Assembly: GCF_042477335.2 (NCBI RefSeq)
Contig: NC_091257.1
Location: 40,332,501 to 40,396,500, forward strand
DNA from: Ovis canadensis
Taxonomy: Eukaryota > Chordata > Mammalia > Artiodactyla > Bovidae
DNA length: 64,000 nucleotides
Reading direction: 5' to 3'
Part shown: piece after piece, positions 24,017 to 36,078 of the stretch
How the letters are laid out: the number at the start of each line of letters is the position of its first letter
Position numbering within the stretch: the first letter of the stretch is position 1
Translations under genes and position numbers: made by a program
The notes under the pieces: generated by a model
Database searches by the model: none
What the model saw: only the letters and a program-made list of their open reading frames with translations
What the model was told of the DNA's origin: nothing

Positions 24017-25044
24017 AGTCAGCACTCCTGGATGAGAAATTGCTGACAACAAACAAAAAATGCACTCTTTTCTGGTAGACTAGTAAAAGATACCCCTTTA
24101 AGACACCCTTACCTGAAGCCTGACACAGTCCCAGGGCGAACAAGTGGAGTGTGGGTGGATTTCAGCCCCTTCTCCCCGCAACCCCTGCCCCAGGGCCAGC
24201 CATCCTCACCCAGGGCACCAGCATTGTGAATGGCATGATCCAGGTGACTGCTACGTTTCTGGGGCACCCAGAGCTTTCTCACATGTGGCCATCAACACTC
24301 ATGTCATGGGGGTGCTCTGGCCCCTTGTGGACACCTGTGGCTCATGAAGTCTCTTGAGGGGAAATCTCATGAAGCACCCTGGATGTGGACCCGCTTCCCA
24401 GCCCAAGAGCTCTAACTCTTCCCATCCCAAGAGCAAAATCCTTGGGATCTTCAAAGGGAGATGTCTTCCTAGGACTCCTCCCTGTGGCAAAGCTGCACCA
24501 GGATCCTCGGTGAAATGCAGGGACCCACCCGGCTGCCCCACTGTGTAGCATGAAGACTACTAGGAAAACAGCTCTTCCTGCTGGCATCAGATCCACTCAT
24601 GGGGCATGACTGGGGCCACGGGCCACGCAGCCCTCCCTACCGCATCGTCCTTCCTTACTCTGTACACCTTCCAGCATCAACTCCCAGAGTCCCTCCTGTG
24701 ATTCTCTTTTCCCGTCACAAAGTTTGCTGGCCCACCAGGCCTCAGATGTCATCAGGGGACCCAAAGGAACTTTATGATGGTAAACTCCCAAATACTATTT
24801 TCTGCCCAAATTAGCCAGACATCTGGGTGGAGAGTGTGGTTTAGGGTTTCAATTTCCTAGAACACAGTAACTCGATTACAAAAATGGGGCGATATTTCCA
24901 TGAAAGCAGGCCTTCAGAAGTGGGATGGGTTACCTTCTGTCTCCGCTGGGCAGATCCAAGTTCATGGCACAGGAGGCTGAGGAGGCGGCTGTGTTCAGTC
25001 TCCGCAGGCCTGAGACACAGCAAAACAATTACCCAAAGATATCC
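24017..25044. other. GC-rich unassigned segment
   Basis: 24120-24790 is unusually GC-rich for this region with overlapping short ORFs, but I recognise no protein. It could be an eroded retrocopy or an old repeat. Confidence 0.35.
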
Positions 25045-25112
25045 AAAGGTTAAAAACAATAAAATTCTGTAAAGCAATTATCCTTCAATTAAAAAAATAA
25101 ATTAATAAAAAA
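25045..25112 (+). mobile_element. L1 3'-terminal fragment
   Basis: Only the last bases of an L1: attctgtaaagcaattatcc ttcaattaaaaaaataaatt. Confidence 0.65.
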
Positions 25113-26989
25113 AGGACAGATTAGGATCTGACCCTCACACAGTTCAGCTTGGGGGTACCTGGTTCTATATGCAAAATGTTCCAGTTCAGTAAGGGCCAGT
25201 TTATAACAAAGGGTTCTGATCTGTTTCAAAGATCCCAAAGTATTAGTAAGTATGTTGATTGTAACCAAATGCAAATTTTTCCAGGGAAACATGCCACACA
25301 CTTTTCCCCCTTATTACTTAGCTTTGGGACACTAAATTAATAAATTCAATGGTTGTTAATCAGATGATAAGCTTTTACATTTTTGGTCTAGGTTGAATAA
25401 ACTCAGTGGTACTAAACAGATTAGAGTTTTCAAGAGAAAAGGAAATAATTTTCTTCCCAAGATGATGTTCTTGGATATCACTGTCAAATGTTGTCTGACT
25501 GGAAAACATTTCAGGAATGATTACCTTTCTTGTGTGTTTAATGAATTTTTCTTTTTCAGTATTAACTCTCATAATTCCTTCTCGAAATCTTGTGAAGTAG
25601 ATCAATTCCCTTTCTAATCTGAATAAACCTACAGTCCTCAAAAATGATACTGATGGTTACTAAAATTTAACATTTTCAAGAAAATCTTTCAATCATACAT
25701 ACTTTCTGGCTAATTTTATATTTAAAATCAAATATCTTTAGATTTTCCTAGGTCCTCTGATATAAATGTGGCATAGTGGGAAATTATATGTAGAAGATTC
25801 ATGTTGATAGCTCAAGAAACTGGCCAGTTAGACCGAATTTTCAACCTATAACCTGGATACCGATTCTTCTGCAGAACAAAGCTAGAAAGAATTCCCTCTG
25901 CCTGCTGGCCCCTTGGGATAACTGGGTGTGGTTTATTTTCTTCTCTGACTGGAACAAAGATATGCAGGAAAATCTTCTTTCTACAACTCAAATTCCTTGT
26001 TCTTACAAACAAGCTTAAGAAGAGAGAGGGGAAAAAAAGCAGCAGATCAAGCCTGGTTTAATCGTCTGCTTATATTGGTGCACATACTGGATTTTTTCCA
26101 GGTTAACAAAAATAAAGCCACAGGGAAGACGTATGCAGCCGTATATTTAAGCTACTGGCTCACACACAGTTTATTGGCTGCAAGTACATAAAAGATATGA
26201 AGGCGGAAGAAAAACAGTAAGCAGTTATGAGACATAACAAGTTTTCTTATTCTTTATTACTTTAAAGGAAGCTGGAACTCGATAACAATACACCACATAC
26301 AGTTCAGAACCAAACAAAGGCTGCTTAGTTATTTATTTTGCATTTGCTCCTTTAGGAAGTGAGGAAAAAACAGCTCTACTGGCACTCAAGTTTATTTTCA
26401 ATTAAAATCCCCATAAATTAGAAAACCTCTCATAAAACAGTGGAAATGGAAAAAAATGTTATTCAGAAAAAAACTTTTAAGTATCCTAGTTTTCTGTAGC
26501 GCACTGGGTTATGTGATCAGTCTCATAAGGCCACTTAAGAAAATTATTCAGCCTCTGTATTCTTTTTTTTTTTTTGTATTCTTCTTTAGGATAATACATA
26601 ATAGTGTCTGGCCCTCTGACGGAAATACAATAACAATTTATACTTTCCCAGTTTCAAGCACTGAAAACACCTTCCCCTCCCCCCACAATTTTGCTATTTG
26701 CTCATGTCTCAAACGAATAAATGAGTGCTGCTGAGAGACTAGGGTCCTTGCTGCCATTGTGTTTTTTCTATTTAAAATTCAGAGTATTAAACACACTTGA
26801 GTACATCCAAGCATACATGACATACCGTAATCACATACCGGAAGCTCCAATCCAGAGCACTGGGCAAAGGCCCATTTCATAACATCATTAAGATGCACTG
26901 AACGCTGCTGTTCAGAGAGGCTTTGTCAAAGCAGATCATAATGGCCTGTCGGAAGTGTGCAAACAGAAATTTATATTAAATTGTCCTTT
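25113..26989. other. Downstream flank of PRTFDC1, little repeat content
   Basis: No young repeat is seen. A run of unique sequence this long next to a 3' end may include UTR or regulatory DNA, but no specific element is visible. Confidence 0.4.
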
Positions 26990-27480
26990 TCCTCCTTTAT
27001 TAGTATGGAATCCAGCTGCATTTCTAGAATATGGGCTCAGAGGTTCACTGAAAAGGCTTTCAGGTTTTAAGATTGTGAAATAGCACCAAAATGAAGTACT
27101 AAAAAAAAAAAAACTTAACTGAAAAATATTTGAGTAAGTAGGTGCGGGTATAGTAATCAACCATAATGACTTTATCAAAACAAAAGAAGGAGTTTCTCAG
27201 GGGTGTGAAGGTGGACTGAACTTGTGAGTCACAAGGTGGAGTGTTTAATTTGGAACAAGTCAAATAAAAGCATTGCTTTCTTTTCCTTAAAAACCTTTGG
27301 GACTCTCTATGTTCTGTTATAATCTCAGAAAAGAAAGCTCGTTCATTAAAAAAATTTTTTTTTCCATTTTAAGTCCTGCTGAGTGAAGATGCCTGGGAGA
27401 CAAATTTTACATGCTGGCTTCCTGAGTGTAGTCGTTAAGTAGGATGTTATCTGGAGATGCGATGGCAAAATTTTACTTCT
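26990..27480 (-). other. PRTFDC1: Probable PRTFDC1 3'UTR with candidate poly(A) signals
   Basis: Downstream of the TAA at 27481-27483 no repeat is recognised for several hundred bases. On the minus strand an ATTAAA hexamer lies at 27244-27249 (about 235 nt after the stop) and an AATAAA at 26996-27001 (about 480 nt after). Either could end the transcript. This is inferred from position and hexamers only; transcript 3'-end data are needed to choose. Confidence 0.45.
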
Positions 27481-27528
27481 TTAGACTCGATATTTTTCTT
27501 TGCCGTGTTCATTGATCACACATATGTG
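27481..27528 (-). CDS. PRTFDC1: PRTFDC1 exon 9 (terminal coding exon with stop)
   Basis: Read on the minus strand this 48-nt exon encodes HICVINEHGKEKYRV followed by TAA, the C-terminus expected of PRTFDC1 (HPRT1 ends in a similar but distinct 15-residue tail). The AG acceptor is at 27529-27530, preceded by a pyrimidine-rich stretch (tcctttattgtttc). The length equals that of the coding part of HPRT1 exon 9. The exon supplies the last beta strand and C-terminus of the phosphoribosyltransferase fold. A mariner remnant begins only about 35 nt upstream of the acceptor. The identification rests on the exact peptide and on exons 4-8 lying upstream in order and in frame. Confidence 0.95.
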   Translation of the reverse strand, partial: HICVINEHGKEKYRV

Positions 27529-27565
27529 CTGAAACAATAAAGGATTTAAATGCATCAGCCTCTTA

Positions 27566-28321
27566 ACAACATCACCTTCTTTGGATGAAGACTGGCATTT
27601 GGTGTGGTTGGTGATGACTCACTTTGGTTGCCCCCAAATCACTTCCATTCCATATTATTGTACAGTATCCACTTTTCATCTCCCATCACAATTTGTTTTA
27701 AAGACAACATTTTCATTATGTTTCAATAGAGAATCACATGTGGAAATATGGTCAAGAAGGTTTTTTGTTTTGCTAAACTTATGTGGAACCCAAACACCAA
27801 AGTGATTAGCATAACCAAGCTGGTACAAATGGTTTTCAACGCTTGATTTGGATATTTTGAGTATGTTGGCTATCTCCCACATGGTATAACATTGATTATT
27901 CTCAGTTAATGTCTTGATTTGATTGCTATCAACTTCAACTGGTCTACCCGACCACGGAGCATTGTCCAGTGAGAAATCTCTAGCACGAAACTTTGCAGAC
28001 TGCGCTAGACACATTTCATCAGTCACAGCACCTTCTCCATACACTGCACAAGTCTTTTTTTTGCCTTTTGGTTGTGTCTTTACCTTTCTCGAAGTAATAA
28101 AACATAACCTGTCGACAATGTTGCTTTTTTCTTTCATCTTCAATATTAAAATGGCTACACAAAAATTCACCAATTTTGATTTTTTTAAAAAAAGATGCAC
28201 ATTGATATGACAGCTGTCACAATACAATCTACCAGAATTGCTTTGAATGAAGTTAAAGACAACCAAGCGCTGCTAGGGCCATCTTATGGAAAAAGATGAA
28301 CAAACTTTTTGGCCAACCCAA
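27566..28321 (-). mobile_element. Tc1/mariner (Hsmar1/SETMAR-like) transposon remnant, 3'-truncated and degenerate
   Basis: The high-coordinate end carries a mariner-like terminus (on the minus strand TTGGGTTGGCCAAAAAGTTT). The minus strand at 27676-28266 holds a degenerate transposase reading frame. It contains the HTH-region segment SGRPVEVDSNQIKTL, then YTMWEIANILKISKSSVENH and WVPHKFSKTKNLL, all resembling the N-terminal third of mariner/SETMAR transposase. Frame breaks follow near the first catalytic-Asp region: GDEKWILYNN is readable in another frame. Similarity stops at about 27566, so the C-terminal two thirds and the other inverted repeat are missing. It lies in PRTFDC1 intron 8 in the gene's orientation and is clearly non-functional. 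Confidence 0.85.
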
Positions 28322-29500
<1,179 letters not shown>

Positions 29501-30101
29501 TTAAATAACAGAAATATAAAGCCACCATAAGCTGCTGTTGGCACCTAACATGTGGGGACCTTCTATTAGGCAGAAGTAAGTGAGGAAAGTGACAAACAAC
29601 GCATAAGATGAACCTAGTGGGACTTGGGCCAGAGTGACTACTCAGGCAGACAGGACAAACCAACAAACAGACAGTGAAAAATGACTGCGATCCTTGTAGA
29701 CAAAGCTGAGAAAGGGCTCAGGAAGCCCCGTGGATACCAAGAAGTATGCCTGAGTCAGGCATATAGCGCTGCTTTTTCAAAGCAGAGAGTATCCAACGAT
29801 ATCATGCCAAAGGAAACACTGCAAGAAGCATGAAGTGCAGTTCAATCAGAAGGTGACCCTGTGCTGTAAGATGTGAACAGGGGAGCAGGCTGTTGCAATA
29901 GGAAGCCATCCTCCCACTGCATCCAGTGTCCTCAGCGGGATGAAGGGCTAGAAAGCAAAACCTGAGACCAGGTGAAAGGAGACGGGACTGTTCAGCTTGA
30001 GGAAGACATGCTGAAGGTTACTCTAATGCTAGTCTTTGAATCCTCAGTGCAGATGATAGCAATTAACTCTCTGTCTCCACTGAGGGCAGGATGAGAGTGT
30101 G

Positions 30102-30306
30102 CATCTGTGCTCAGGCGCTCAGTTGTATCGGATTCCTTGGGGCCCCGTGGACTGTAGCCTGCCAGACTCCTCCGTCCATGGAATTTTCCAGGCAAGAATA
30201 CTGGAGTGGGTTTGCCATTTCCTTCTCCAGGGGATCTTTCCAACCCAGGGATCGAACCCACATCTCCTGCATTTGCAGGAAGATTCTTTTCCACTGAGCC
30301 ACAGCC
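30102..30306 (-). mobile_element. Bov-tA SINE (PRTFDC1 intron 7)
   Basis: Antisense: gctcaggcgctcagttgtat, ctccgtccatggaattttcc, ending ttccactgagccacagcc. Confidence 0.9.
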
Positions 30307-30394
30307 CATTAAGGTACTCAGGTTAAGTAAAAAAATGAATATATTGAAAGATGATTTTTATGGAAAAGGATTTTTTAAAAAGATTTTTTAATGT

Positions 30395-30544
30395 GGACCA
30401 TTTTAAAAGCCTTCATTGAATTTGTTTCAGTATTGTTTCCATTTTATGTTTTGGTTTTTTGCCTGTGAGGCATATGGGATCTCAGATTCCCAACCAGGGA
30501 TCTAACCTGGCAAAGTCTTAATCACTAGACCATGAGGGAAGTCC
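30395..30544 (-). mobile_element. CHR-type SINE
   Basis: Antisense tail aagccttcattgaatttgtt tcagtattg, then ggcatatgggatctcagatt, ending gaccatgagggaagtcc. Confidence 0.83.
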
Positions 30545-31399
30545 CTGAAAAGGATTCTTAAGGAACATGAAACAGTTCTTCTTCCTCAGGTTTTAAAAGT
30601 GAATAAATGTGCCTATAGCCCAATGATTTTTCAAATTCTTTCCAGTGTAGGGCAATCTTCTGCTAGTTTACTACAGTATTGCAAATGAGAGATGTACTTG
30701 CTTACTTTTACAAAACAGTACTTAGGCATAGCCAGTGGACTTACAGCACGGAGACAGGTACCTCTGTGGTTAACTACTCACCTCTTCATTGGTCCTTCTG
30801 ATCAAGGATGCTTTCACAGGGAGAAACCAACTGGTTACTGCTCGCAGAAAGTGCTAGAGGGGAGGGACCTGTTTTCCTAAGCACTGCATTGTGTGTCACT
30901 GTTAGAAAGCCAGTTTGATCCCTCCAAACTGTAGGTTTCTTGAGAAAAATAATCAAAGAGGAGAAGCAGAGCAGAAGAAAAGGTGTCAGAAGATACAAGT
31001 GTCATTGAGCATAGAGGAAAAAGTCAACTATGAAAAAGGACCAAAAAGTACAAAGCCTCAGAAATCCGGGAAGAAAGACAAAAACACAAAGATTCTGAGC
31101 TAGCTAAAAGAATATTAGCAAATCCCAGGAACCCATGGTTGTAAAGATAATGATGACTTTACAGTGAGTAACGCAATCTCTACAATGGACATGGGCAGCT
31201 CAGACTGGGAAAAATTGGTTCCAAAGGTCAAACCTTCAAAGCTGTCATGGAGTAAAAGAATCTTGAGCCAGCAGGTCAGGAGAACAGCCAGGAAAGAGGT
31301 GACTGGTCTCTAGCTGATGAGTGAGTGCAGTTCCTACCCTTATATTTGCAACTGCAGATGCTACTTACAGATGGAGCGCATAAGTAAGAGCCGCGATAG

Positions 31400-31600
31400 T
31401 AATCAGATTGCCTGGGCTCAACAGTGACTGTACACTTACAGCTTTGTGACCCAGCAAGCTCTTTAACCTGGCTGTGTTCAGTTTCACCATCTGTAAAATG
31501 GGCACAGCAATAGCACCTACTTTAGAGAAAGCTGTGAGGATTAAACATGTTCATCTCTTTGTAGCTCTTAAAACAGTCAGACACACCAAAATCTCTATGT
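31400..31600. repeat. MIR SINE
   Basis: agctttgtgacccagcaagc, agtttcaccatctgtaaaat, gtgaggattaaacatgttca. Confidence 0.72.
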
Positions 31601-31629
31601 CTATGAGTCTTCTTCCCATTTTGTAAATA

Positions 31630-32060
31630 AGTTCATCTGCAACTTATTTTTTAGATTCCATATGTAAGGACCTACTGCATAGCACAGGGAACTATACTCA
31701 TTACTTTGTAATAACCTATAAAGGACAAGAATCTAAAACAGAATGTATATGTATACAAATGGGCTTCCCAGGTAGCTCAGTGGTAGAATCCGCTTGTCAA
31801 CACAGAAGAGGTAGATTCGATCCCTGAGTCTGGAAGATTTCCTGAAGTAGGAAATGACAATCCACTCCAGTATTCTTGCCTGGGAAATCCCATAGACAGA
31901 GGAGCTTCGTGGGCTACAGTCCATGGGGTGGAAAAGAGTTGGACATGACCAAGCATGCACGCATGTATCCAAATATATATGTATAACTGAAGCACTGTGC
32001 CGCACACCAGGAAATTAACATGACATTGTAAATCAATTACACTTTAATTTTTTTAATTAA
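31630..32060 (+). mobile_element. L1 3' end, interrupted by a Bov-tA (PRTFDC1 intron 7)
   Basis: Starts tagattccatatgtaaggac and ctactgcatagcacagggaa; resumes after the SINE with gacattgtaaatcaattaca and an A/T-rich tail. Confidence 0.82.
31762..31968 (+). mobile_element. Bov-tA SINE, inserted in L1
   Basis: gggcttcccaggtagctcag head through gggctacagtccatggggtg to gttggacatgaccaagcatg. Confidence 0.9.
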
Positions 32061-32076
32061 AAAAAATTAATCTCTT

Positions 32077-32358
32077 ACTGCTGCTGCTGCTGCTGCTAAG
32101 TCGCTTCAGTTGTGCCCGACTCTGTGCGACCCCACAGACAGCAGCCCACCAGGCTCCGCCGTCCCTGAGATTCTCCAGGCAAGAACACTGGAGTGGGCTG
32201 CCATTTCCTTCTCCAATGCATGAAAGTGAAAAGTGAAAGTGAAGTCGCTCAGTCGTGTCCGACTCTTCGCAACCCCATGGACTGCAGCCTACCAGGCTCC
32301 TCCGTCCATGGGATTTTCCAGGCAAGAGTGCTGGAGTGGGGTGCCATTGCCTTCTCTG
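32077..32358 (-). mobile_element. BOV-A2 SINE dimer
   Basis: Antisense: (ctg)n tail, taagtcgcttcagttgtgcc, first BovA unit, linker gaaagtgaaaagtgaaagtg, second BovA unit ending gtgccattgccttctc. It lies in PRTFDC1 intron 7. Confidence 0.93.
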
Positions 32359-33572
32359 AATCTCTTACTAGTGCTAGCTATTATTTTATTAATACTGTTG
32401 CTGTGGCACAGGAAATTTGTAACTAGTTGGATATCTCTGAAGTACATGTCTTTTAACTTCAGTTGAAATTTTCTCTATGTAGTATCTTAGATTATATCCT
32501 TAGAAGATTTCTGTTTATTAACCTTGTCCGACCCTAACTATATTCAGATTATATTCCCCAAACCAATAACTAGACAGGAACATGTTATTGGGTCTATCTG
32601 GCCAGAGCTAACATTGTCTAGATTTAAGACATCCACCCAGGAATGCAACTTGTTTTCAGAATAAAGAACCACTGGTTCAATGTCATTGGCACATTACCCA
32701 TCCATAGCATGCTTCTTGTGCTAATGTTTGTTCAGCTTGCTGATGAGAACTGTAGCCAAATTATCCCAGTGCAAATGTAAGTTATAAAAATCCAGCAGAA
32801 GTCTGCCTATGCAAGTGAAAAAAAAATCGCCTCTAGTGTTAGAATAATAAATAATCAAGCAGCTTGTTTATCCTTTCTGGCATTACAACTATTCGTATCC
32901 TGGGGAGGATGGAGGAAACTGCTTTAGATGAGAAAACTCCTTGAGAACACATGTCTGAACTGAAGTGTGAAGATGGTATCTAGAGATACTTGCTCTAGTT
33001 CTCTGTGTGGTTATATTTGTGTTTGGAGGTGGTGGGGTAGAGTCTCGGATTTCCCTTTGTGTGCTAAAATTCCAATTTGCTGAAGGTCAGCACTATGCAT
33101 TGTCTGCTCACAGTTCCTGGAGATGGTAGAACCCTTCAACCTTCCCAGTGCCTCTCTGTATCCAGCAGAGAAACAGAGAGGACAGACAGGTGGGGACAGA
33201 GGTCAAGGCAGGAATCCCGTGCATCCAAGGCAGACGAGGATTGGGGGGTCACATCTCCCTCCAACCCCCAAACTGCATGTTAGCTGAGCTCTTAGGAATG
33301 AAAGTGCAAAGATTTTAGAAAAACCTAAAAATAAAAACATCCAATATATACAACAGAATTCCTGGGAAAGGTGTAATTAGAAAATGAAAACCCCGGGTTG
33401 CAGAGGGTTCTATTGCTGGAGACATAGAGCATTTATGGAACCATCAAATCTTTTATAGCTTCCGTTTCACATGGAATGCTGACAACTAGGAAATGAAAGA
33501 GTCTTAAACACAAAACACCACCACTAGCCAATAAACAACCGACAACCACCCCGCCCCACCTCAAACACTTAC
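32359..33572. other. PRTFDC1 intron 7, 5' part, unassigned
   Basis: No repeat or second gene recognised. Confidence 0.5.
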
Positions 33573-33619
33573 AGTCAGGTCTAAAGCCATCACTTCTAGG
33601 CGTTCTCTTCACCAACAAA
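33573..33619 (-). CDS. PRTFDC1: PRTFDC1 exon 7
   Basis: This 47-nt exon encodes (S)LLVKRTPRSDGFRPD(Y) on the minus strand, with donor GTAAGTG and acceptor AG at 33620-33621. The Lys of LLVKR corresponds to HPRT K165, which contacts the purine base, and it is kept. DGFRPD is the PRTFDC1 version of the HPRT segment VGYKPD. Length and both phases equal those of HPRT1 exon 7. Intron 7 (29464-33572) is 4.1 kb and holds three young ruminant SINEs plus an L1 end; intron 6 is only 452 bp. Confidence 0.96.
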
Positions 33620-34071
33620 CTACCATTAAAAGAAAAAAAAATGTTTCAGTGATCCAGATAAAATGTTTGTGAATTACAAATAGAAGTGAACATCATTAAA
33701 ATATATATTTCAGGCATCGGCACAGCCCTTGAATTCCTTCCTATGGCTCCTTATCAGTGAGATTCTGGATAAAAGGGAGGGAGAGGGGCGTGGGCACTGG
33801 GGCTCGGCCAGCTGCTCCTGGAAACAGCTAACAGAGGCATTGGAAAAAGGGGCTCAGATACACAGCAAAGCACGTCCTCTCCCCCTTCCTCTCTCTCAGG
33901 CTAGCTGTCAAGTGGGCTGTTTGTTCAGTGTGGTCAAACCCTAATGCCCTAGGGCAAAGGGTTAGTGGTTTGGAATGGGCTGCATTCTTTGGAACTAGCT
34001 TCCTGTGTTAGCATCCCTCTTGGGCAGATTTCGAAAGACAGAAGCAGTGATGATGTGAATGTGGAGCTCAC

Positions 34072-34154
34072 CTGGCTACCTTGATCTTGTTGGGCTTGTA
34101 CTTCTCTATGCTACTGAGCAAGGCTTTCATGGTTCTCCCGGTTCCAACAACATC
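34072..34154 (-). CDS. PRTFDC1: PRTFDC1 exon 6 (PRPP-binding loop; catalytic Asp replaced by Gly)
   Basis: This 83-nt exon reads DVVGTGRTMKALLSS then IEKYKPNKIKVA plus two bases of the next Ser. Donor GTGAGC and acceptor AG (34155-34156) are canonical. It encodes the PRPP-binding loop. HPRT has EDIIDTGKT, where the second Asp (D137) is the catalytic residue; here that position is Gly (about residue 145), and Lys140 is Arg. This substitution is known for PRTFDC1 in other mammals and fits its reported very low activity. The replacement therefore identifies the paralogue and is not a local mutation. Introns 5 (1,338 bp) and 6 (452 bp) are the shortest, so exons 5-7 form a compact cluster. Confidence 0.96.
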
Positions 34155-35492
34155 CTTAGAAAAGAGGACAGACAAATTCAACCGGATGCCTTTGGGCTGC
34201 ATTAAAAGGCTTTTCATCCAGACAGATGAGTGTAGTCCTTATTAACAATGCATCATAATTAGAACTGCCATCAAATTAGGAGTCCAAGTAGGAAGCAGAG
34301 CCGGTTATATTTTTTAGACAGGTGCCTCTTTCTGGAAGCTGGGTTTGGGGGGAATATGTTGGTGACTTGTTTCCTCCTAGAATCCTTGAGCTGTGTCGAA
34401 AGGCTACATTCAGCGTCTGGAGAGCATGTGGGGCTCTTTATCCAGTGCATTTGGACCGTGCATGCGCATTCAAGGAGTAAATTTGGCCCCGAGGTAATGT
34501 AACACAACACGGGGCGCATGAATTTTCATGGACATGGGATGCACGTCTGAATATGCTGAAGGGACAGATAAACGCTTCCCCCTCTCCCCCTTCATGTACT
34601 CTCCCCACTTAATAGGAGATTCGATGGCTGGGAAGTGATATGTATGTGGACAGCAGCTGGTGACAGCCTGCGAGCTCTGAGGGCACGAGGCTACCGTGAG
34701 CAGAGGCTCACCCTGGCTGATGAGCTGCTGCACAATTAGAGCACAATGGGCAGGCGACATTGATTGTTTGTGGGACAGAAATCAGCTGTCGGGAGCTGAT
34801 TATCCAAACAACAGGTCTGAATTTAGCCAGGGTCAGGCAGTGCCTTTAGCTGGAGGGTCTACTTCAAGGGTTTTGTCTGAGCCAGAAAGGCACATACATA
34901 TGGCACACCCAGGCAACTGTAACAAAAGCGCGACAAAAACAGCTTCCCTGAATTTTTGCCAGCTGGTAAGACAGGCCTGCTGGGCTAAAGGACCCGTTAT
35001 TTCTCTTTTCTTTTTTTTAAAAAACAAACAGAAAAACAAATTAAATTAAATTATAGCTTTCCCCTGGATAGCAAATTTTTACACTGATTCTATTTATGAT
35101 TTAGATGCTGAAGGGAGGATTGTTTCAAGTCATTAGAGGTCATTAGCAAGAACACGGAATTAAGGGTGAGGAGAAGCCAACCTTGGTTTCTCTATTAAAA
35201 AAATTTGGTTCTGTGGGCTAGTTTTCTCTTCTGTGAAAACGTCTGATTCACAAATAGATCTAAGAACCAATTTAGACATGGGTGGCATTAGATACAAAAG
35301 GATAAAATACCACACAACTATTATTGCAAAGCTTCCATTCTAAGTTATTTCAAGCCAAATTCTAGTTAACTCCTATTCTGTAAATTTTGAGAAGTCCGCA
35401 TACAGTGGGCATTCAATAACAAGGTCTATATTTAGAAACTCAATATTAGATTCTTTCAACTTCCAAGTATGGATAAAGAAAAGTCAGCTTAC
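34155..35492. other. PRTFDC1 intron 5, no young SINE seen
   Basis: Mostly unique sequence; short ORFs on both strands at 34271-35049 match nothing known. Confidence 0.55.
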
Positions 35493-35510
35493 CTCAACAA
35501 TGAGGACATT
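35493..35510 (-). CDS. PRTFDC1: PRTFDC1 exon 5 (18-nt microexon)
   Basis: This microexon encodes NVLIVE, the strand leading into the PRPP loop. It is flanked by acceptor AG (35511-35512) and donor GTAAGC (revcomp of 35487-35492). HPRT1 has an 18-nt exon 5 at the same place, and the six residues join exon 4 (...TLAGK) to exon 6 (DVVGTG...) with no phase change. It is too short for ab initio ORF calling and is recognised only by homology and splice sites. The upstream intron 4 is 13.35 kb. Confidence 0.95.
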
Positions 35511-35735
35511 CTGAAATTAAAACAAAAAAACTATTTAGAATATGATGCAAATCTGGCTCGTAAGATAAACACATATTTTGCTTGGAGTTAGAATTTCACA
35601 GTTAACTTTAGCTGGTCCTCCACCACCCATCTAACCCAAATACTTGGAGATAATCCAGGACTTCCAGATTTATCTTTCCAGTTTCGCTGGACTCACGGAT
35701 GGTGCAATGTTGGTATCTATACTCAGGTTAGTGTT

Positions 35736-36078
35736 GTCCTGTGCTTGGTCACTCTGTCATGTGTGACTCTTTGCGACCTCATGGATTGTAGCCCACCAGG
35801 CTCCTCTGTTCATGGTGATTGTCCAGGCAAAAATACTAGAGTGGGTTGCCATGCCATCCTCCAGGGGATCTTCCCAACCCAGGGATCAAATCCAGGTCTC
35901 CTGCATTGCAGGCAGATTCTTTACGATCTGAGCCATCAGGGAAGCCCAAGAATAATGGAGTGGGTAGCCTGTCCCTTCTCCAGGGGATCTTCCCCATCAA
36001 GGAATCGAACCAGGATCTCCCACATAGAAGGCAGATTCCCCAGGGAATTCTGGTGAATTCCCAGATTCACCAGGGAAG
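35736..36078 (-). mobile_element. Bov-tA SINE with duplicated head (PRTFDC1 intron 4)
   Basis: Antisense: tcactctgtcatgtgtgact, full unit ending gagccatcagggaagccc, then a second head (ccttctccaggggatcttcc to gcagattcc) and a duplicated ccaggga/gaattc patch. It lies 226 bp upstream of exon 5. Confidence 0.87.

Noticed and set aside
33433..33618. 61-codon minus-strand ORF
   Set aside because: Begins with PRTFDC1 exon 7 and then reads into intron 7; the real exon ends at 33573.
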